From positions 1-64,000 of the forward strand of contig JAKCPI010004312.1 of NCBI GenBank assembly GCA_023213315.1: 64,000 nucleotides of DNA. The letters run 5' to 3'. A model generated the notes under the pieces. The model did no database searches, was not told the origin of the DNA, and worked only from the letters and a program-made list of their open reading frames with translations. The translations under genes were made by a program, and so were the position numbers. Shown one piece after another: positions 43,375-54,894 of this stretch. Positions within the stretch are counted from its first letter, which is position 1, and each line of letters starts with the position of its first letter. Source of the stretch: Euborellia annulipes. Lineage: Eukaryota > Arthropoda > Insecta > Dermaptera > Anisolabididae.

Positions 43375-44209
43375 TTTAATAGTCATTCTTATTATAATAT
43401 AAATATACCTCTCCGATATAAATTTAATTTAATTTATAATTACAAGAGAGATGAGAAAAAATTATCATATCAACAAAATCTTATTGAATATAAAGGAGAC
43501 GTGTATGATAATTTTCTACTAAAAAAGTTCTCTTTTTAAAAGTTTGAACCCCATTTGGAGATTGGCCTGCCCACCCAGAGACTCCTTTGATCACGGTAAA
43601 ATCAAGCCATATAAATAATCTTCCGATAAAAAAAAAAAACACTACTTCAAATGAAAACTTGTCGTTATTAAAAACGATCTTCGATAATTTGAGAAAGGGT
43701 TTAATTAGACACCGAAAGAATAAAATGTCATGATAAGAAAATAAATAAATATAAACTTACAATTTGCGGGAAAACTGGAGCGAAGAAAATCTGAACACAA
43801 AGTGGCCTTTGAGATTACAAAGATGTCCTCTGCTTGATTCTATTTCTATTTGCAGACCTGTAAAAAAGAGAGAGAAAAAAATTAGATGTTATTCTACGTA
43901 ACTTATTTATACTCGTATTATTAAATGGAAAATATAATATCAAAGAAAATGATTTTTATTTTTTTTTTTTTAAATCAGTCTGGCGTCTGGGGGATTTAAA
44001 GTATATTTGACTTTGAATTTTATTCAAAAAGATAATAAGTAAAAGCAAAGAACTTTCCCGGAGAGCGCGAAACTTCGTCAATTTTAATCCAGGATTTTTT
44101 TTATGAATAACCCTTCCAATTTTTATTTAGTCGAAATTCCCCCCCCCCCCCCTTGTTCTAAAAGATCAAGGAACGGAAAATTTTGATATGCAAATTTTTT
44201 TTATATAAA
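43375..44209. other. No gene recognised
   Basis: AT-rich with T and C10 runs. 43555-43610 has mixed composition only. Confidence 0.45.
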
Positions 44210-45236
44210 TCTATATTATCTTCTAAACATATAATAGCGGAGTGTCCATCCGTCCGTCCGTCCGTCACGCTCTGTTTGACAAACTTCCTTTTGGAATCTT
44301 GAAACGAAATTTTGCAGGCTTATAGGGGACATACATTATGGAGAGTCTAGGAAAAATACTCGGGACAGAAATTCTCAAATGGGGAGGCGCAAAAAAAAAC
44401 CCAGAATTTCCTCATTGGTAAGCAATGAGTTTTGTCTTCCTCGTGAAAAATTAAAGCCAACAAAAATTAATAACAATTAATAATTATTAATTTCTCCAAA
44501 TGAAAAATAATAAAAATTGTTATTATTACATTTTTATATATTTTTCCTTAAGGTATAAATGCTGGAGGAAGGGAGAGAGACCAGTCCCGTCAGGGACTGA
44601 TTTTTGGGGAGTAGAGAGGGGTGAAGGGCCTCTCACTCCCAAAATTGGAACCGGGTTGATGGCCATTTGCGCTAGATACCGGTACTGGGGTTGGTGCGTG
44701 TCTGCGTGCACGATGCACCAGGGGTAAACAATCGGGGAATGTTTTTTTTTTGTAGGCTATTCAGGGTTTTTATGCCGTAATTTAAGGCTTTTCTCTCAAA
44801 TAAAAATAAAAAAAATTTCCTTGAGGAGATCTGAGAGAGGATGGATTGCTGGGAGAGTCCCGTCAGGGACTGATTTTTGGGGAGTAGAGAGGTTCCCAAA
44901 CATTGGGAACCGGATTGTTGGCTCTCGAGCTAGATACCGGTACATATGGGTTGGTGCGTGCCTCAGTGCACGATGCACCAGGGGTAAATAAACGGGGAAT
45001 GTTTTTTTTTTTTTAGGCTATTGAGGGTTTTTATGCCATAATTTAGGCTTTTCCCTCAAATAAAAAAAAATCTTTTCCTTGAAAAGATTGAGAGATTGGA
45101 GAGAGATGAGTTCCGAGAGGGACTGATTTTTGGGGAAGGGCCCTCTCACCTCCAAAATTGGAACAGGGTTATTGGTGGGGGCGAAGCCCCCCCTCGGCTA
45201 AGCGCGAGGCCCGCTGAAGGTGGGCGGAGGGGCTAG
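44210..45236 (+). mobile_element. Non-autonomous Helitron-like element
   Basis: It starts A|TCTATATTATC, continues with CCGTCCGTCCGTCCGTCACG and the AACTTCC.TTTGGAAT..TGAAACGAAAT body shared with 8553. It ends with hairpin GCCCGC/GTGGGC (45209-45225) and CTAG at 45233-45236. The next base is C rather than the usual T. The centre consists of tandem units. No Rep/helicase. The 5' TC, 3' hairpin and CTAG together make a complete non-autonomous Helitron likely. Confidence 0.7.
44584..45170 (+). repeat. Tandem units of about 260-270 bp in the Helitron
   Basis: Units start at 44584, 44854 and about 45107 with GTC(CCGTCA)GGGACTGATTTTTGGGG-type sequence. The first two contain GCTAGATACCGGTAC, GTGCACGATGCACCAGGGGTA and a T-run. 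The third is truncated. The GTGCGTG.CT..GTGCACGA part resembles the 3' tail of SINE family 2. Confidence 0.75.
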
Positions 45237-45764
45237 CTAAATTTTAATCATAAAAAAAAATCATATTGGTAAGGATTATGTTATGAACAGGCATGCCTTG
45301 GTATCACATATCAGCCACCGAATGGGGTATTTTCATAAACTCCTATGCGCTTTCAACGAATACACCTGTAGCTATTTTTTTACACCTCCCCTTCGCTATG
45401 TCTTTTTTATAACTCCTTGAATAGCATAAAAAAAGATATTTTGTTTTTACTCGAAAAGCTAAAAGAATGATTCATCCTGATCCATTCATTCATTTCCTTC
45501 TATTTCATTCATTCATTCATTCATAAAAACAATAGAGATGGAGAAATCCTCCAGGTTTGTAAATTGGGGGGAAAAAAATGGGATTAAAAATTAAGGATGT
45601 TGTTAAAAAGGGATTTTACTACTCGGCGAAGTTAAACCAGGCATTTAGAAAATAATGAAGTTAATTTTATTTTAATAGAATAAAATAATCCTTTATTCAA
45701 ATTATTACGTGGAATATAGAATAGTAGGCCTATTTGTACTGTCGGAACCTAAATATACATCGAC
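45237..45764. other. No gene; TTCA repeats
   Basis: (ATTC)n near 45490-45525, TAGGCCTA at 45725-45732. Otherwise AT-rich. Confidence 0.45.
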
Positions 45765-45828
45765 ACAAAAACTCCTTCAGTAAGAGAAAGTTGTGTGCTG
45801 TGCGACCAGTCACACCAGATTTTTTCAC
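45765..45828 (-). repeat. Family A hairpin, partial
   Basis: GTGTGCTGTGCGACCAGTCA and CACCAGATTTTTT remain. The opposite arm is mostly deleted. Confidence 0.6.
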
Positions 45829-46339
45829 GTAAAAGTTTTTGATCAGCTTAATAAGGAAATCGCATAATTTTTTCAAGAGCATTCGACCTCTGTAGTCCAT
45901 TATCTAATTAACTATTCATCTTTTTAATAAGATAACGCCCGCCGCTTGCCTTTTCTTCAGGCTTAATGAGAACATTTTTACTACTTGAATTTTAAATGTT
46001 CTACATTAATTAGAAAAAAAAAAAAAAGAAAGGAATAATAATAAAGAAAAAAATTGAATGAAATTAATCTGCTTGTCTTCCGCTGGGATTTTATAACAAA
46101 TCAAAAAAATTATTATTTTTTTTTAATTAGGATTAATTACCAAAAAAGAAATTCATTTTATGAACCTATAATTAAATTATATTTAAAGTGAATTTAGAGA
46201 ATTATACTTGTTTAGGGAGGGGAGCTGCAAGTCTCGCTTCATGCTCACTGATTTTCCTCCCTGAACTAGGGAAAAAGTATCGATATCCGTAAAGTATTTA
46301 TTATTTTTTAAGTATGAATATTATTGTATGAAGGACATC
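45829..46339. other. No gene recognised
   Basis: AT-rich with an A15 run near 46015. Confidence 0.45.
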
Positions 46340-46347
46340 ACAAGGTA

Positions 46348-46713
46348 CAGGGCCGGCTCTACGTGTAAGCACAAAATGGGTCGCATCGGGGCGCCATAAT
46401 TTACGCAAAAAAAAAAAAAAATTTTTTTTGAAGACGGCAAAAATTCCGTGTCTCTAAGAAAAAAGGTAAAATAATTTTCATAGACGGGAAAAAAAATTTT
46501 CCGCGGGACGGAAAACTTAGGTTCTGCGAAAGAAAAATTTTTTTGAAGGGCGGCAAAAATTTTGTTTCTTTAAAAAAAATTTTTCGGCAGAAAAATTTTA
46601 GAGTTCAGCCCCCCCCCTCCCCTCTTCCCGAAAAAATTTCTGTATACGCCCCTGGTTGCAAGGCGTCAATTACTGTTCTGCATCGGGGCGCCAAAATCCT
46701 AGAGCCGGCCCTG
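46348..46713. mobile_element. hAT MITE with perfect 8-bp target duplication
   Basis: ACAAGGTA at 46340-46347 and 46714-46721. TIRs CAGGGCCGGCTCTA are perfect over 14 bases. It is 366 bp. The interior contains GCATCGGGGCGCCA twice in direct orientation, the GGTAAAATAATTTTCA-like module, and an inner CGTATACAGAAATTTTTTCGG end related to the element at 62066. It is probably a composite of two hAT-type elements. No transposase. Confidence 0.85.
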
Positions 46714-46854
46714 ACAAGGTATCTTAAAAAAAAAATCTGATTGCTTTTCTCGAAAAATCACCTGAATATTTACTCAAAATTCACATGAAAAAGGTTATTG
46801 CTTTCCTATTTAAAATATCCGTCTTAAATATTACATAAAATGCCTATGAACCCC

Positions 46855-46892
46855 GGCGTAATTCACGTGGGTTCGACTCCCGCAACTGCATA
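46855..46892 (+). repeat. tRNA T-arm-like remnant
   Basis: GTGGGTTCGACTCCCGCAAC looks like a T arm with box B. No cloverleaf can be drawn upstream, so it is a SINE scrap rather than a tRNA gene. Confidence 0.35.
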
Positions 46893-47509
46893 TTTGTTTT
46901 TTTTTTTATTCGCATTTCTACATTCTCTTATTATTCCACTTCCTAACGGTTCAATTTGAATATATTATAATAAAAACTATTTCGAAACTTGAAAATAAAA
47001 TAAAAGAAATTGTTCCTTCCCCTTCTGGCGCCCACTATATGATTCATTCATTTTTAGGTTGTTGACGTCATGAAACCGTTGGTTTGTTTTGTTTTCATTG
47101 AATATGCCACCATTGATGATTAAAGTCAGATAAGACCTTGTCTCGTCTCTCTCTCTCTCTCTCTCCCACTTATTTATCCCCAAAAATGGAGCGAATAAGT
47201 CTTTAGAAAAATAATACAATAATTATGGAGGATATCTATCTCCTAATTATTATCTGTTTCCGCCTTTGAGTAATAATAACCTTGCTTGTTAATATATTTT
47301 CCTAACTGTATAGCTATCTAAGTGCTTATAAAATTATTCCTCATTATCCTAGAAAATCTTTTATTATATGAGATGCCTGTTAATCAACCCAGAAAGTTTT
47401 ATGACATAAATTCGTATTTAAAATTGGAATGCACGTCAACTAGACGAAAAAGAAAGAACTGTAAAGCCAAGGAGGTGTGGGTTCTTGTCTGGGGTAGGCG
47501 GAGAAAATT
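46893..47509. other. No gene; CRE palindrome and CT tract
   Basis: TGACGTCA at 47063-47070; (TC)n at about 47145-47165. The open frames at 46977-47552 lack recognisable motifs. Confidence 0.45.
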
Positions 47510-47665
47510 ATTTAAATCAATTGGATACCAAAAGTTTGAAATATACCATTAATATTTTGTATCCAAATGGCTTAAATAAAATCATCGGACGTCCGATCCG
47601 ACCCCCAGACCCTTGGTATATAAGGCAGGCGCGCTACCAACTACTCCAAGCCGGAGGGCCATTGT
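47510..47665 (-). mobile_element. SINE family 1, truncated, minus strand
   Basis: CCAAATGGCTTAAATAAAAT and ATCATCGGAC, then a tRNA-like head with AGTAGTTGGTAGCGCGC (inverse). The 3' half is missing. Confidence 0.6.
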
Positions 47666-47897
47666 TAATGTTGATTTAAGTTCAGTTTATTGATGTCAAA
47701 TGAAACTCATTTTACTACAATCCGTAAATATTGACATTAGACTGTCCCGAAGAAGAGCGTGATTGGGTGCTCGAAAAGTTGACAGAAAAAATTTCTTTTT
47801 TATTTTTCTCTTGGCTGACTCCACTCCAGTATTGATAGTTAACACTCATAGCCAGTACAGAAAACATTGTCTATTTGAAATATATAGATCTAAATAT

Positions 47898-48149
47898 GGA
47901 CCCTGTTATGCATTAGTGTGTCAAGCGCCAAAAAAAATTAAAAAATTGAGTTAAGCACGAAATATTGTTTCAAATGCTATAATTAAGAGTATTTTTTATG
48001 AAATATGTCCTAAAAACATTTATATTTAATGTTACTTGCACAATTGACAAAGAAAATTATATATAATCCAATGAAAACAAAAAACTTTAATGTTAATTTA
48101 GTCAAATCTCGGTAGGTGGCGCTTGACACACTAATGCGTAACCGGGTCC
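47898..48149. mobile_element. MITE family E, full length
   Basis: GGACCCTGTTATGCATTAG and inverted GGACCCGGTTACGCATTAG ends, flanked by ATAT on both sides. 252 bp; body as in 36132. Confidence 0.75.
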
Positions 48150-48194
48150 ATATATATGACTAAAAATGGGGGCTGATGTAGGGACAAACTGGCT

Positions 48195-48690
48195 TTAAGT
48201 AAAATCATCGGGCCTGGGGCGCCAGCGACTTTTTGGTATACGAACCCGAGGAGGAATAAAAATATTTATTTAATGTAAATAAATCCTCAAGCAGACACTG
48301 GATTGGAATATTGGATCTCACTATAATAGCCTCCAGCAAATCTACGAGGAAAGGAAGTTGCTGTGACATTCCGTCCTGTGCAAGAGGACGTAAAGAAGGT
48401 GTGATGCATTCTTCGAAAGGAGTAGGTGCTGAGGGAGTCCCGCCTCAAACTAGGACAGACCTCTCTAGCATAGAAGGCATAAGGAACCGGGTGGAATTAG
48501 TTCACTAGATAGAAACGAACGCAGGAGGAGGAATTAGAGATAGGAAATAATGTGAACTTTACGGGGTGACGGTAGATGGCTACGGCCAGAGGCCGGTTGG
48601 GTTTGAGGTGTGTGACTCCGTGCACGATAGCACTACGGGGATCCAGAAAATAATTTCAAATAATAATAATAATGGCTAAGATGTCGCAAA
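48195..48690 (+). mobile_element. SINE family 2 with replaced head
   Basis: From AATAAATCCTCAAGCAG the body matches 9950 onwards to the AATAATAATAATAATGG tail. The tRNA head is replaced by minus-strand SINE-1 sequence (ATCATCGGGCCTGGG ... TGGTATACGAACCCG). Confidence 0.7.
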
Positions 48691-49263
48691 TACATAGAGA
48701 GTTTTAGATAAAAATAAGTAAATATTAATAAAGAAGAGGGAGAAGGTGAATTCCAATATAATCCGTTCTAACTTTTCTTTTCAATATATTGCTACATAAA
48801 TCTACTCACACAACAAACACTAAAAAAAAAACAAGGCTTCGCTCTCGTTTCATTGAAGACAGGCAGGCAGACGGGCGGCAACAGAGCAAAGAAGAAAGCA
48901 GTTGAAATAAAAAAAATAAAGTGGGGGGAGGGGGGGGGGTCTCGCGACTTTGAGACCTTGACGGGCGGCCCACACGCGACCGGTCACCGGTTACTGTCTT
49001 AAGGGGGTCCCCACGGGTAGAGGGGGAGGGAGGGATGTAAAAGTGAAGGGGGTCCATCGCATGCCTTGTAAGGCAGGACGGCCTGAGGAGGCGGACAGGC
49101 CACTGGCCTGCCCTCCTCGAAATAGGGGTCCCGCTCGCTGCCTTTCTTTTTTATTCATATATATCTACTAGAAAAATGTACTGATAGCATACATCAGAAA
49201 GAATTTGGAAATGTTTTATTACGTTAAAAACAATTGACCTCATCTCGTTGAGAGTTTCTTCAT
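48691..49263. other. GC-rich patch, no gene recognised
   Basis: 48930-49140 is GC-rich with ACCGGTCACCGGT and a GGCCACTGGCC palindrome. It shares TCGCGACTTTGAGAC with 14,590. Possibly regulatory or an old GC-rich element. No supported frame. Confidence 0.4.
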
Positions 49264-49830
49264 GGAATTTTTCAATGCGGTTTTTTTTTAATGAATTAAA
49301 TTCATAAGAGATTATTGGGACATCGAGCTATAATTTTTTTAATGACTTATTAAAAAATTATCGTAATTAATTTTTTTGTTATCAAGCAAATACAAAAAAA
49401 CAATCTGTCCCAATAATCTTTAATTTTTTTTTTAATTTAAAAATGAATTTATTGTTATTATTAATCACTTATTAATGAAGAAATTTTTAAAATAAGCTTA
49501 GATGATTTATTTAAAAATCAACTGTCAAATTAGTTCAGCATTCTTGCAATAGATGGCAGGCTAGTCTAACAGACGATATAGTATTAGCCTATATTTATAT
49601 ATTTTTATGCTTTTATAAAAGATACATAATATATAATAACATTTATAAAGTATTTATTGTTAAAAGATCAATGAAAATCAACCAAATGCATTAAATATTA
49701 TTAGCTACCATTCTGACATCTCTTGGCCAATTTTTGAATTACTTGATTTTTTGGGCATACTTTTTATGACACACTACGCCCTCTTATCGGGAAAAACATG
49801 CGTAACACCTTCGCTCCTAATCCGCCTTAA
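49264..49830 (+). mobile_element. TTAA MITE, copy 5, 5'-truncated
   Basis: Begins inside the family at GGAATTTTTCAATGCGG and ends at TTAA 49827-49830. The inner inverted pair is present. Confidence 0.72.
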
Positions 49831-50904
49831 GAGACATCTGACAACCCTCAGAAATAAATGGTGAAAATTGTTTTTATTTACCTTGAAAGAATTATTAAAG
49901 AAGACATTTCATAATTTTTTTGGTTATTTTCAGGAACGAATTTATTAATAAACGAATAGATTTCAAACACTTTGTATTTCATGTTTAAATAATGAAATTC
50001 ACTGTCAGACGATCTGTCACTTGACACGGCACGACAATGAGAAGTTAGTTCGGGGGAAGTGAGGGCGTTGCGAGCGCCCAGTAAATTAACCACTGAATTC
50101 AAATCAGATTTTAAATTCAAATTAAAAAAAAAATTAAATTTTTAAATAATATATTACTCATTTGCTTGAAATTATAAAAATTTATTCATACGGAGGGGGA
50201 GGATCATCCGAACTCCCCTTCACCCCAAAAAAATTTTTCTGATTACCAATTAGTTAAAAAAAAAAACACATTTCTCCTCTATTTAATTATTTCGATAATC
50301 CGGAAGTCTAAGCTTTTCAAAACATAACATTTATAAAAATTTTAAAAGGTATTTAAAGTGTTGTTCGTTTAATTAGCTCTGATGAAAAAATGGCACCACT
50401 CCAACTCTCTTAAAAAAAAAAAATAGAGAGAGACACAAAGATCACACTTGAGAGAAAGAGAGATGGAGAGAGAGAAAACTATGAACATTAAACAGGTTTC
50501 GTTAATGTTGAATTTTTTAAAAATATTTAAAAGATGAGTGAGATCTATTATCTGATAAAAGGATCATCAGGCTAATCATCAAAAAATACTTAAAATTAAT
50601 ATTACCGAATCTCTAAAGGCGGCTGCACACTTGACAAGCATGCATGTGCACAAATTCCCTTCGAAATGCTTGTGCAAGCAACAGCTTATGCCGAAAATTA
50701 ACCTCAAAATGTCAAACTCGGAAGGTTATTTGTTCGTTATAAGCAGTTCTACTCATACTTAAAGGGGGTAATTACCCCCACCCCCGCCCTCCCGAGATTT
50801 GGGGAAAAATATTTTTCTTGGAAATTAAATTATAAAATTTTAAAAATTTTATTTGTATATGCCTATATATTATTATTCTGGTAAACAAGTATTAAATTAC
50901 CGAA
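49831..50904. other. No gene recognised
   Basis: GA-rich tract at 50425-50475; otherwise AT-rich. Confidence 0.45.
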
Positions 50905-50990
50905 AGTAAAAGAAAGTCGTGTGCTGTGCGGCCAGTTACGCCAGATTTCCAGGGTCCTGGGGGCAAAGCCCGCCGAAGGCGGTATTTACG
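50905..50990 (-). repeat. Family A hairpin half joined to GC hairpin
   Basis: GTGTGCTGTGCGGCCAGTTA and GCCAGATTT, followed by GGGCAAAGCCCGCCGAAGGC, which resembles the Helitron hairpin at 16,050. Confidence 0.45.
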
Positions 50991-51699
50991 AAGTTGTCGA
51001 AGGATTTGCTTTACATGAACGTTTTTGCTGAATAATGTTTTGATTTATTTTTAAAAATCTATATAAATATTCTTAAAATAAGTTCAAATAAGCGCAAAGG
51101 GGAAAAATCGTAAAAACCTAAAAAAAAAAGCATAAAAAATGCAATCTCAATTCACTTGGTTTTGCGTAATTCGTGTAGAAAATTAAATATCTAAAATCCG
51201 GTCTCTAATGATAACCTATTTTTTTTTATAAAAAATTTTCAAAAAAAAAAAAAAAATTTAATACCCTATAAGAGAGTTTAAATGGTCCGGTCTGGGCCTC
51301 TGGGACTTATCCCCCTCTACCTACGCCCTTTAGGAGGAATGAAAGCAACATTACTGCAATATTCCAAGCTACCGTGAGGACCTTCCACACGCTGGGGTCA
51401 CCAATCCCGAGGGGGGGGCTTTCTCCGCGCTAGGTTACAATCATCTCCTTTATAAATCAATTAATAAATTTAAAAAAAACATTTTTGAAGGCTACACCGA
51501 AACCCCCCCCCCTCTTTTTCTTCATCTAAGTTTTAATCTAATAATAAATTAAAATTTAATTCTTCCTTTATTTTTCACTCATTATCTTTTCATTTCAAAG
51601 AAAAGAGAGAGAGACGTTCCCAAGTTCTTCAACTAGATTTGAGATTCTTCTATTTACGTGCGCGCAAAGAGAGAGAGAATACTCATATATAAAGTTTTC
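50991..51699. other. No gene recognised
   Basis: AT-rich with A16 near 51240. 51280-51440 has moderate G+C but no frame or motif. Confidence 0.45.
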
Positions 51700-51745
51700 T
51701 CTTTATTCATTATATGACAATTATTTTAGGTGAGTTGTGTTTGAA
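51700..51745 (+). promoter_or_regulatory. Weak recursive-splice-like site
   Basis: ATTATTTTAG abuts GTGAGTTG (AG 51728-51729, GT 51730). The pyrimidine tract is poor and the GTAAGCATCA signature is absent, so support is low. Confidence 0.15.
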
Positions 51746-52132
51746 TAAACTCCCCCCCTCCCCCACACCACACCCACACACATTTTCTTTGTGTCTTAAA
51801 ACAAAGCCACACCCCAAGAGTAAAGGGTTAGTAGTTTATTAGCTAGACTTTTAGAACAAAACTTCAACTTTATTTTCTTCTGCTGTTTTTTTTTTTTTTT
51901 TTTTTATTAAGTTTATAAACTAATAGAGAGTTTAAAAAGAGTACGGGAAAAATTATATGGGTGCTTAAATATATACACTGTTTAATTAAAAATCAAGTTC
52001 CAAGTCTTCTCTCCGCTACTTTGTATAGTTGATATTTAAAAAAATATGGGGAATGACTTCCCCGAGACTTTCTCGTATATTCTTTTGGAATTACGTCTGG
52101 GTGTGTGTGTGTGAACACGATTGCTTAAAAAC

Positions 52133-52531
52133 TAGGAACCGACCGAATATTCGGTTTCGGTTACGGTTTCGGCCAAAAATCATGGTTTCGGCCGTAGTTT
52201 CGGTTTCGGCCAAAAAGTGGCCGAACCTTTCGGCCGGCCGAAACCAGAGTCTGAAAAAATGGGATGAGACTCGCATGCAAAAAAAAAAAAAGGTCAAATA
52301 ATTTGCACTTGAGGGAGAAAAAAATTTTAGTCTCCCTAAAAAAAAGGTAAAATGATTTTCACGGGAGGGAAAAAAAATTCAAAAAAAAAAAAAAAGGTAA
52401 AATGAAAAAAAAATTTTATAGGAAATACAAGTTTCGGTTTCGGTTACGGTTTCGGCCGAAACTATGGTTGAGGCCGAATATTCGGTTTCGGTTTCGGTTT
52501 CGGCTGAAAATCTTGTTTCGGTCGGACCCTA
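52133..52531. mobile_element. hAT-like element with 8-bp duplication and visible empty site
   Basis: TTAAAAAC at 52125-52132 and 52532-52539 flanks ends TAGGAACCGACCGAA and the inverse of TAGGGTCCGACCGAA. The uninterrupted sequence GATTGCTTAAAAACCAAAGC is seen at about 52820, in a sister copy of the host repeat. The interior is rich in TTTCGG and CCGAAA runs and holds the GGTAAAATGATTTT module. 399 bp, no transposase. Confidence 0.85.
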
Positions 52532-52734
52532 TTAAAAACCAAAGCAGATCCGTCTGTCTTCAAGAATTCTTCTTGCTTCTCATCATTCAAACTGACCACA
52601 CCATTTTTGGGGTCTTTTTAACAATTCTTTAAAAAATATTTTGAGGTTTTATAAAATAAAATAAAAAGATAAGAATCAATTGATATCTTTAAAATGTTTG
52701 CAACAAATACTGTATAAGAATTATTATAATACGA

Positions 52735-53385
52735 TAAAATAAATATGGGGATTGACTTCCCCCGAGACTTTCTCGTATATTCTTTTGGAATTACGTCTGT
52801 GTGTGTGTGTGTGTGAACACGATTGCTTAAAAACCAAAGCATCTAGAAGGATGAAATTTGGTATATGCTCCTTACACTAAAATTGTAGATTCCTATCAAC
52901 TTTTGGAGTAAATACGTCACTTGGAAGTAGTACTTTACTTAAAAAGTTTTTTCAAACATTTTGAAATTTTCAATTTCTTTGTTATATTATGATAAAATAC
53001 TCAATTTTAAAAAGTTTTTATTCTTTGACATTTTTTCGAAAACTGAATAGTTTTTGAAATAATCACAGAAAAAACGACATTTTTCGTTAATTTTGAAAAG
53101 AAAAATCAAAACAAAATCATACAGGTGCCATTAAAAAACATGTAAATATAAACAAATGAATTTTTTTCACAAAATCTTCAATTTTAGTGTAAGGAGCATC
53201 GATCTGGCTGCTTTGGTTTTTAATTAATCGTGTTCACACACACACGGACACACACACAGACATAATGCCCAAAATGGTATTTTTTGGACTCAGGGAGGTC
53301 TAAAACGTGGAGAAACATCAAAATCTCGAAGTCGAATTTTTTTTACGATTACAATACTTTCTCCATACGAGAAAGTAAAAAATTC
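52735..53385. repeat. Large fold-back related to family A ends
   Basis: Arms: GACTTTCTCGTATATTC, GTGTGTGTGTGAACACGATT, TTAAAAACCAAAGCA and TGCTCCTTACACTAAAATTG. The right arm carries the inverses and adds a family A-type tail (TCAAAATCTCGAAGTCGAAT, ACGAGAAAGTAAAAA). A partial left-arm copy at 52040-52132 plus 52540-52552 hosts the hAT-like insertion. Confidence 0.65.
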
Positions 53386-54416
53386 GATGTTGCTGTCATC
53401 GAAACAGCCGCTGGTATTTTAATGCTTATTGAATAACTTTTTATTCAAGATTTTTATGCTTTTTTAAACACTTTTTTCCATATTTTAAGCTTTTTTGTCC
53501 GGTCTTTAGTTATCATAAACAAATATTTTAAAATATTGAATCCTATATATTCAAATTTAAATTTATTTATTATTTGTTTTTTTTGTTTGATACGGAGGGG
53601 TATTAAAATTAGCTCCGAAAACGACCCTGCTAATACTTCGCTTTAAAAAGGCGTCCCAAGGATTTTTCACTTGAAGAGGTAAATTGAATTTTAACAAAAA
53701 TTGTAAAAATGTTCATTAAAATCAAATAAATAATAAAAATCATAAAAAAAAAAAAAAACTTGATCCTTTAAAGCGAGTTGGTCTCTAAGGACAGATAAAA
53801 GAGAATCAACGATATTTATAAATGTAATATTATTTTTTTTATCCAGGTCCTTAAAAAAAAAAAAAAAAAAAAAAAAAACTAAGAGATAGAGAATATATTA
53901 AACAAACTGACTGAAGTAAGCAAAATCTATAATTTAAAAAAAAAAGAGGGCAAAAAAATATTAATATTTGCTTGAATATATTCATAAATAAATTTTCTTT
54001 TTTCTTTTCAAGTATTTATTCAACAATGCGGAAAATTAAAAATATTGGAATGGAGAATGATGATTAGCTTAAAGTTATATAGATCATGCTGTATGCTCTC
54101 TCTCTCTTTAGACTCGCGCCGTCGACTCGCTTGAATTTAGAGAAACGGAACGCAAATGAACAGTAATTTCAAAGACTTAGTTTTAAAACTCTCGTGTGGA
54201 ATGCATTAGTCATTTGGAAAAGGGAAAAGTGCTGAGCAAATAAGGGACGCTTCACTTTCTCTACTCCTGGAAAATGGAGCGAATCCTACTTTTCATACTT
54301 TTAATTACATCACAGTTTGGAAATAAATGTGGGCCTACGTATGATGACGTCATTAATTGTAAGCTGATTTAAAAAAAAAGAGCGAATTGTAACAGTAACA
54401 CATCCTAATAAAAACT
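53386..54416. other. No gene; CRE palindrome
   Basis: A and T homopolymers. TGACGTCA at 54345-54352. 54100-54330 is of mixed composition without recognised coding. Confidence 0.45.
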
Positions 54417-54600
54417 TTCTATATGTTAATATATATAGAGAGAGAAAGTATTGGATTCATGTCAAAAATTCGATGTCGAGATTTTGATGGATATACACGT
54501 TTTGAGGTCCCCTGAATCCAACAAAGTGGTTTTCGCAAAATGGTCTGTCTGTGAACAAAATATCTCAAGAATGAAAAGAGCTAGGAGATAAGAATTTTTT
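54417..54600 (-). repeat. Family A, 3' part, minus strand
   Basis: AGAGAGAAAGTATTGGATTC, ATTCGATGTCGAGATTTTGA, ACGTTTTGAGGTCC. It ends after GAACAAAATATCTC. Confidence 0.65.
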
Positions 54601-54715
54601 AACACCTTTGTAAGTAAATTTATAATGCCTTTCTGTCTGTTGAGTGTGTTTGATGTGTATTATATATATAATATAAAAAATAATAATAATTCTGATTATA
54701 TGTATTGTTTGTAAT

Positions 54716-54764
54716 GTAGGTCCTGAAGATGGGTGACGTTTAGTCCCCGAAACGTCAACAGAGG
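54716..54764 (+). ncRNA. Hammerhead-ribozyme-like motif
   Basis: CTGAAGA (54723-54729), extra T, a GGG...CCC stem with an inner GAC/GTC, GAAA (54749-54752), CGTC. All core positions are present. Stem I is not evident, and no opposite arm is found. Confidence 0.4.
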
Positions 54765-54894
54765 AAAAATAAATAATTCGGGCCGATAGAAGTCTTGTTT
54801 CATTTCGTCTTTAAAGGCGGATTCAGACCAACGGGCACAGTCAGAGCAAGCAGATCACGGTCAGAGACAGTCAAGTCAAGATCGCTGCCTCGGG

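Noticed and set aside
46855..46892. tRNA gene
   Set aside because: Only a T arm is present.
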